Below are positions 61,394 to 64,000 of a stretch of DNA of 64,000 bases, piece by piece. Every line of letters begins with the position of its first letter. Positions within the stretch are counted from its first letter, which is position 1. The notes under the pieces are model-generated. The model was not told where the DNA came from and made no database searches. It was given only the letters and a program-made list of their open reading frames with translations. Origin of the DNA: Polynucleobacter sp. MG-5-Ahmo-C2 (GTDB lineage Bacteria > Pseudomonadota > Gammaproteobacteria > Burkholderiales > Burkholderiaceae); the NCBI RefSeq assembly GCF_018687735.1, contig NZ_CP061304.1:1757949-1821948 (forward strand), read 5' to 3'. The position numbers were made by a program, and so were the translations under genes.

Positions 61394-63067
61394 TTACTTG
61401 GCTTCTTTTTTTCCAAACATTTGGTTAATTTGCCACTGCTGCGCAATCGATAACAAATTATTTACCACCCAGTAGAGCACTAAGCCGGCGGGGAAGAAGA
61501 AGAACATCACCGAGAATACGATTGGCATGTACATCATCACCTTTGCTTGAATAGGATCAGGTGGAGTTGGATTGAGTTTGGTTTGCACAAACATCGAAAC
61601 AGCCATGATGACTGGCAAAATGTAATAAGGGTCTGGAACGGATAAGTCGCTAATCCATAAAACCCAAGGGGCGCCACGCATCTCTACAGATGACAACAAG
61701 ACCCAATACAAAGAAATAAATACGGGGATCTGAATCACGACTGGCAAACATCCGCCCAAAGGATTGATTTTCTCTTTGCGATACATCTCCATCATTGCCT
61801 GATTTAGCTTTTGTGGCTCACCCTTATATTGCTCTTTCATTGCCATCAGGCGTGGCTGCACTTCTTTCATACGCGCCATCGACTTGTAGCTTGCGGCTGA
61901 AAGCGGGAAGAAGACCAGCTTAATCAAAATCGTCAGGAGAATAATTGACCAGCCCCAGTTACCAACATAGCCATGAATTTTTTCTAGCAACCAGAAAATG
62001 GGCTTTGCCAAAATAGTCAAGTAGCCATAATCCTTTAATAATTCAAAGCCCGGAGTAATTGTTTCTAAAACACTTTCCTCTTGTGGGCCAACAAATAGGC
62101 GAGACTTTTCAACAACCGTTGAGCCCTGCGCAACCACACCCAAAGGCGTTTGCATTCCAATGCGATACAGGCCGTTATCAATTCTTCCCACATAGATATC
62201 GCGTGCAAATTTATCGGCAGGAATCCATGCGCTAGCGAAGTAGTGCTGAACCATTGCAACCCAGGCGGGATCGCCAGCGGGCACCTGTGTTGGAAGGCTG
62301 ACCTTATTTTTATCAATCGCCGTAAATTCCAGCTTATTAAATTTTTCTTTATCGGTGTATGCGGCTGGCCCAGTAAAGGTGCTTGCCGAGAAGGCGCCAT
62401 CAAACGGCCCAATTTTTTTCTCTTGGCTACCGTCTCTTACTAACTCTGTATAGAGAACCAAGGGCGCAGCGCTAGTGCCCGACTGAGTAACACGATGGCC
62501 CACATCAACCACATAGCTTCCTGGATTAAGAATGAAGGTCTTTTCTAGCTTGACGCCATTGCGCTCGCTGGCAATGGTCAGGTATGGGCGCCCTGCGCCG
62601 TCCTTGCCCGATTGAATAAACTTAAAGTTACTAGTGTGATTTGGTAGGTCGTTATTGTTTAAAGAAATCAAACCAGAACGAGCAAAGTATTTGTGATTTG
62701 GTGTGTATTGGAAAAGTTCGACCGGCTTATTTTCTACAGTCAATGCTTTTAATAATTTTGCGTCGATTACATTGCCGCCGTTAGCGCTAATTTCCAATAC
62801 CAATACATCGTTTTGCAAAACAAACTTTTCGGCACTTTCAATCGCGCTCGAATTAACAATTGGAGCAGTGGCAATAGTCGGCGCACCCGATATTTGTGTT
62901 GGTACATCTACCTTGTTTACGGCTACAGCCTTCTCGGCTCCGGTTGGACTGCTTGCTGGCACACCACCAAACAAAGATGGCTTGCCTTCATGAACCTGCC
63001 AATTGTTGTAGAGCATGAGACCTGACATCGAGAACACAGCCCAAAGAATTGTTTTTTTAAAGTCCAT
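61394..63067 (-). CDS. yidC: Membrane protein insertase YidC
   Basis: YidC inserts proteins into the inner membrane alone or with SecYEG. The 557 residues have the N-terminal helix (4-21), a large periplasmic beta domain (about 60-330), and five core helices. These include the segments ILLTILIKLVFFPLSAASYKSMARMKEVQPRL and FPAGLVLYWVVNNLLSIAQQW, which are highly conserved. The gene lies 15 bases after yidD. Confidence 0.97.
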   Translation of the reverse strand: MDFKKTILWAVFSMSGLMLYNNWQVHEGKPSLFGGVPASSPTGAEKAVAVNKVDVPTQISGAPTIATAPIVNSSAIESAEKFVLQNDVLVLEISANGGNVIDAKLLKALTVENKPVELFQYTPNHKYFARSGLISLNNNDLPNHTSNFKFIQSGKDGAGRPYLTIASERNGVKLEKTFILNPGSYVVDVGHRVTQSGTSAAPLVLYTELVRDGSQEKKIGPFDGAFSASTFTGPAAYTDKEKFNKLEFTAIDKNKVSLPTQVPAGDPAWVAMVQHYFASAWIPADKFARDIYVGRIDNGLYRIGMQTPLGVVAQGSTVVEKSRLFVGPQEESVLETITPGFELLKDYGYLTILAKPIFWLLEKIHGYVGNWGWSIILLTILIKLVFFPLSAASYKSMARMKEVQPRLMAMKEQYKGEPQKLNQAMMEMYRKEKINPLGGCLPVVIQIPVFISLYWVLLSSVEMRGAPWVLWISDLSVPDPYYILPVIMAVSMFVQTKLNPTPPDPIQAKVMMYMPIVFSVMFFFFPAGLVLYWVVNNLLSIAQQWQINQMFGKKEAK

Positions 63068-63082
63068 TTGTATTCGCTTAAG

Positions 63083-63316
63083 TTAATGAGTTGTTTGTTT
63101 TACCGCAGGATCATAACCGCCTCGTGACAGCGGGTTACATCGCAGAATGCGCCATGCAACAAGTCCAATGCTTTTTATAAGCCCGTAATGACTAAAACAG
63201 TCGCAGGCGTATTGTGAGCAACTCGGCACATATTTACAGTGCATACCAAGATAAGGGCTCAAAAGTAATTGGTAGGTTTTTACCAGCCTGATTGCCGCAT
63301 CATTTAAAACGCGCAC
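63083..63316 (-). CDS. yidD: Membrane insertion efficiency factor YidD
   Basis: The 77-residue protein has the YidD pattern LVKTYQLLLSPYLGMHCKYVPSCSQYACDCFSHYGLIKSIGLVAWRILRCNPLSRGGYDPA, with the conserved cysteines. It helps YidC-dependent insertion. It follows rnpA by one base, in the standard rpmH-rnpA-yidD-yidC order. Confidence 0.95.
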   Translation of the reverse strand: MRVLNDAAIRLVKTYQLLLSPYLGMHCKYVPSCSQYACDCFSHYGLIKSIGLVAWRILRCNPLSRGGYDPAVKQTTH

Positions 63317-63317
63317 C

Positions 63318-63635
63318 TTAAATCAACCCCGAAATCTGAGAGCGTAGAAGGTCTTTTTCTTTTTTTCTAAGTCTGCCGCGAGTTTCGCGACCAATGGGCT
63401 TGTTGAGCTTGACCACCACATCTTTATTTAAGGTGGTGGCTTGGGCCGTCCAAACCAATTCGCGAATCATCCTTTTTAGTCGATTGCGGTCTACCGCTCT
63501 TTTTGCTAATTTCTTAGCTACAGCAACCCCCAAATCTGGTTTACTGCCATCTAAAACGGGCGCAGCATACATGCCCCAATACAAACTTGTCTTGGGGCGT
63601 ATTTTTAGTAATTCAGAAATCCTAGCGCTGTTCAA
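63318..63635 (-). CDS. rnpA: Ribonuclease P protein component
   Basis: RnpA is the protein subunit of RNase P, which trims tRNA 5' leaders. The 105 residues include GVAVAKKLAKRAVDRNRLKRMIREL, the RNR motif of the family, and a C-terminal basic helix. The start is TTG at 63635. It sits 8 bases downstream of rpmH on the same strand. Confidence 0.95.
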   Translation of the reverse strand: MNSARISELLKIRPKTSLYWGMYAAPVLDGSKPDLGVAVAKKLAKRAVDRNRLKRMIRELVWTAQATTLNKDVVVKLNKPIGRETRGRLRKKEKDLLRSQISGLI

Positions 63636-63643
63636 TGACTGGA

Positions 63644-63778
63644 TTAAACAGCCAAACGCTTACGGCCTTTTGCACGACGTGCGTTTAAAACTGCGCGCCC
63701 ACTCTTCGTTTTCATGCGAATACGAAAGCCGTGTGTACGCTTGCGACGTGTTACTGATGGTTGGTATGTTCTTTTCAT
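63644..63778 (-). CDS. rpmH: 50S ribosomal protein L34
   Basis: The 44-residue, very basic protein [40 protein letters not shown] is unmistakably L34. The ATG at 63778 opens the rpmH-rnpA-yidD-yidC-mnmE run that in many bacteria lies beside the replication origin. Confidence 0.98.
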
Positions 63779-64000
63779 GATAGATCCCTGCAAAACCTGC
63801 TATTTTCCTTGTTGCAAAGCAAAAGGTCAATCAATCTTGATGAATATGTAGGTGTTTTTCTCTATTTTTGTATGATTTTTTCTTAAACCATTAATTTATA
63901 TGGATTTTTCGGGTTTATACACAAGTTATCCACAGCTTTTCCACGTTTTTGTAGCTTGTGGATAACTTTGTAGCATCGCTACAATGGACCCTCCAAAAAT
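63779..64000. other. Origin-proximal region with DnaA boxes (probable oriC)
   Basis: Between rpmH and the window end are two perfect DnaA boxes TTATCCACA (63926-63934, and 63957-63965 in reverse orientation) and a close match TTATACACA (63915-63923). They follow an AT-rich tract at about 63835-63905. Together with rpmH this is the usual setting of oriC upstream of dnaA, which would start just past 64000. The rpmH promoter must also lie here. Confidence 0.85.

Overview
The window looks like chromosomal DNA from a small-genome betaproteobacterium of the Burkholderiales, most likely Polynucleobacter or a close relative. This is inferred from the gene neighbourhoods (DUF484-gatBAC / mreBCD-mrdA-rodA; def-fmt-htpX-rsmB-DUF4390-ntrYX; mnmE-yidC-yidD-rnpA-rpmH next to DnaA boxes), the protein sequences and a moderate GC content. 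The right end (63.78-64.0 kb) carries DnaA boxes upstream of rpmH, so it is probably the origin region with dnaA just outside the window.

Layout: 1-3.74 kb, minus strand: the start of a DUF484 gene, then gatB, gatA and gatC (tRNA amidation). 3.8-9.4 kb, plus strand: the cell-shape operon mreB-mreC-mreD-mrdA-rodA, ended by a strong terminator that also serves the convergent HU gene. 9.8-23.5 kb: mixed housekeeping and small accessory genes, including an LpxO-like hydroxylase, carbonic anhydrase, an LpxL-like acyltransferase, a phosphoesterase paired with a kinase-Usp fusion, a pseudouridine synthase, RF3, an MipA/OmpV porin, TauE, a lipase and a peroxiredoxin. 23.7 kb holds an isolated flagellin-like gene behind a leader rich in inverted repeats.

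The most unusual part is 26.4-43.7 kb, an accessory array on the downstream side of an intact tRNA-Phe(GAA) gene (43617-43692, minus strand). It contains repeated copies of the 3' half of that tRNA, each lying a few tens of bases beyond the stop codon of a minus-strand accessory gene or operon. The cargo is an ars operon with an aquaporin, DUF1003, a glycosyltransferase, a YefM/YoeB toxin-antitoxin pair, an orphan receptor kinase, cytochrome bd oxidase with YeeE-type transporters and metal-handling genes, DUF4239, a TAXI binding protein, and a phasin/PHA depolymerase pair. Between modules are clusters of three or four distinct short palindromes in partly conserved order. The best copy is a 45-bp exact direct repeat (49 bp with flank) bounding an 11-kb segment. 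I see no integrase, transposase or integron recombinase anywhere in the window. I read this as a serial tRNA-linked cassette array moved by machinery encoded elsewhere.

43.7-64 kb returns to core genes, mostly minus strand: OsmC-YcaO fusion, NtrX-like/NtrY two-component system, DUF4390, rsmB, htpX, fmt and def; dprA and a type IA topoisomerase on the plus strand; then an MnmC-type oxidoreductase that overlaps the topoisomerase gene tail to tail, pckG, mnmE, yidC, yidD, rnpA, rpmH and the origin-proximal region.

All functional calls rest on recognisable motifs and family resemblance read by eye. No database search was run.
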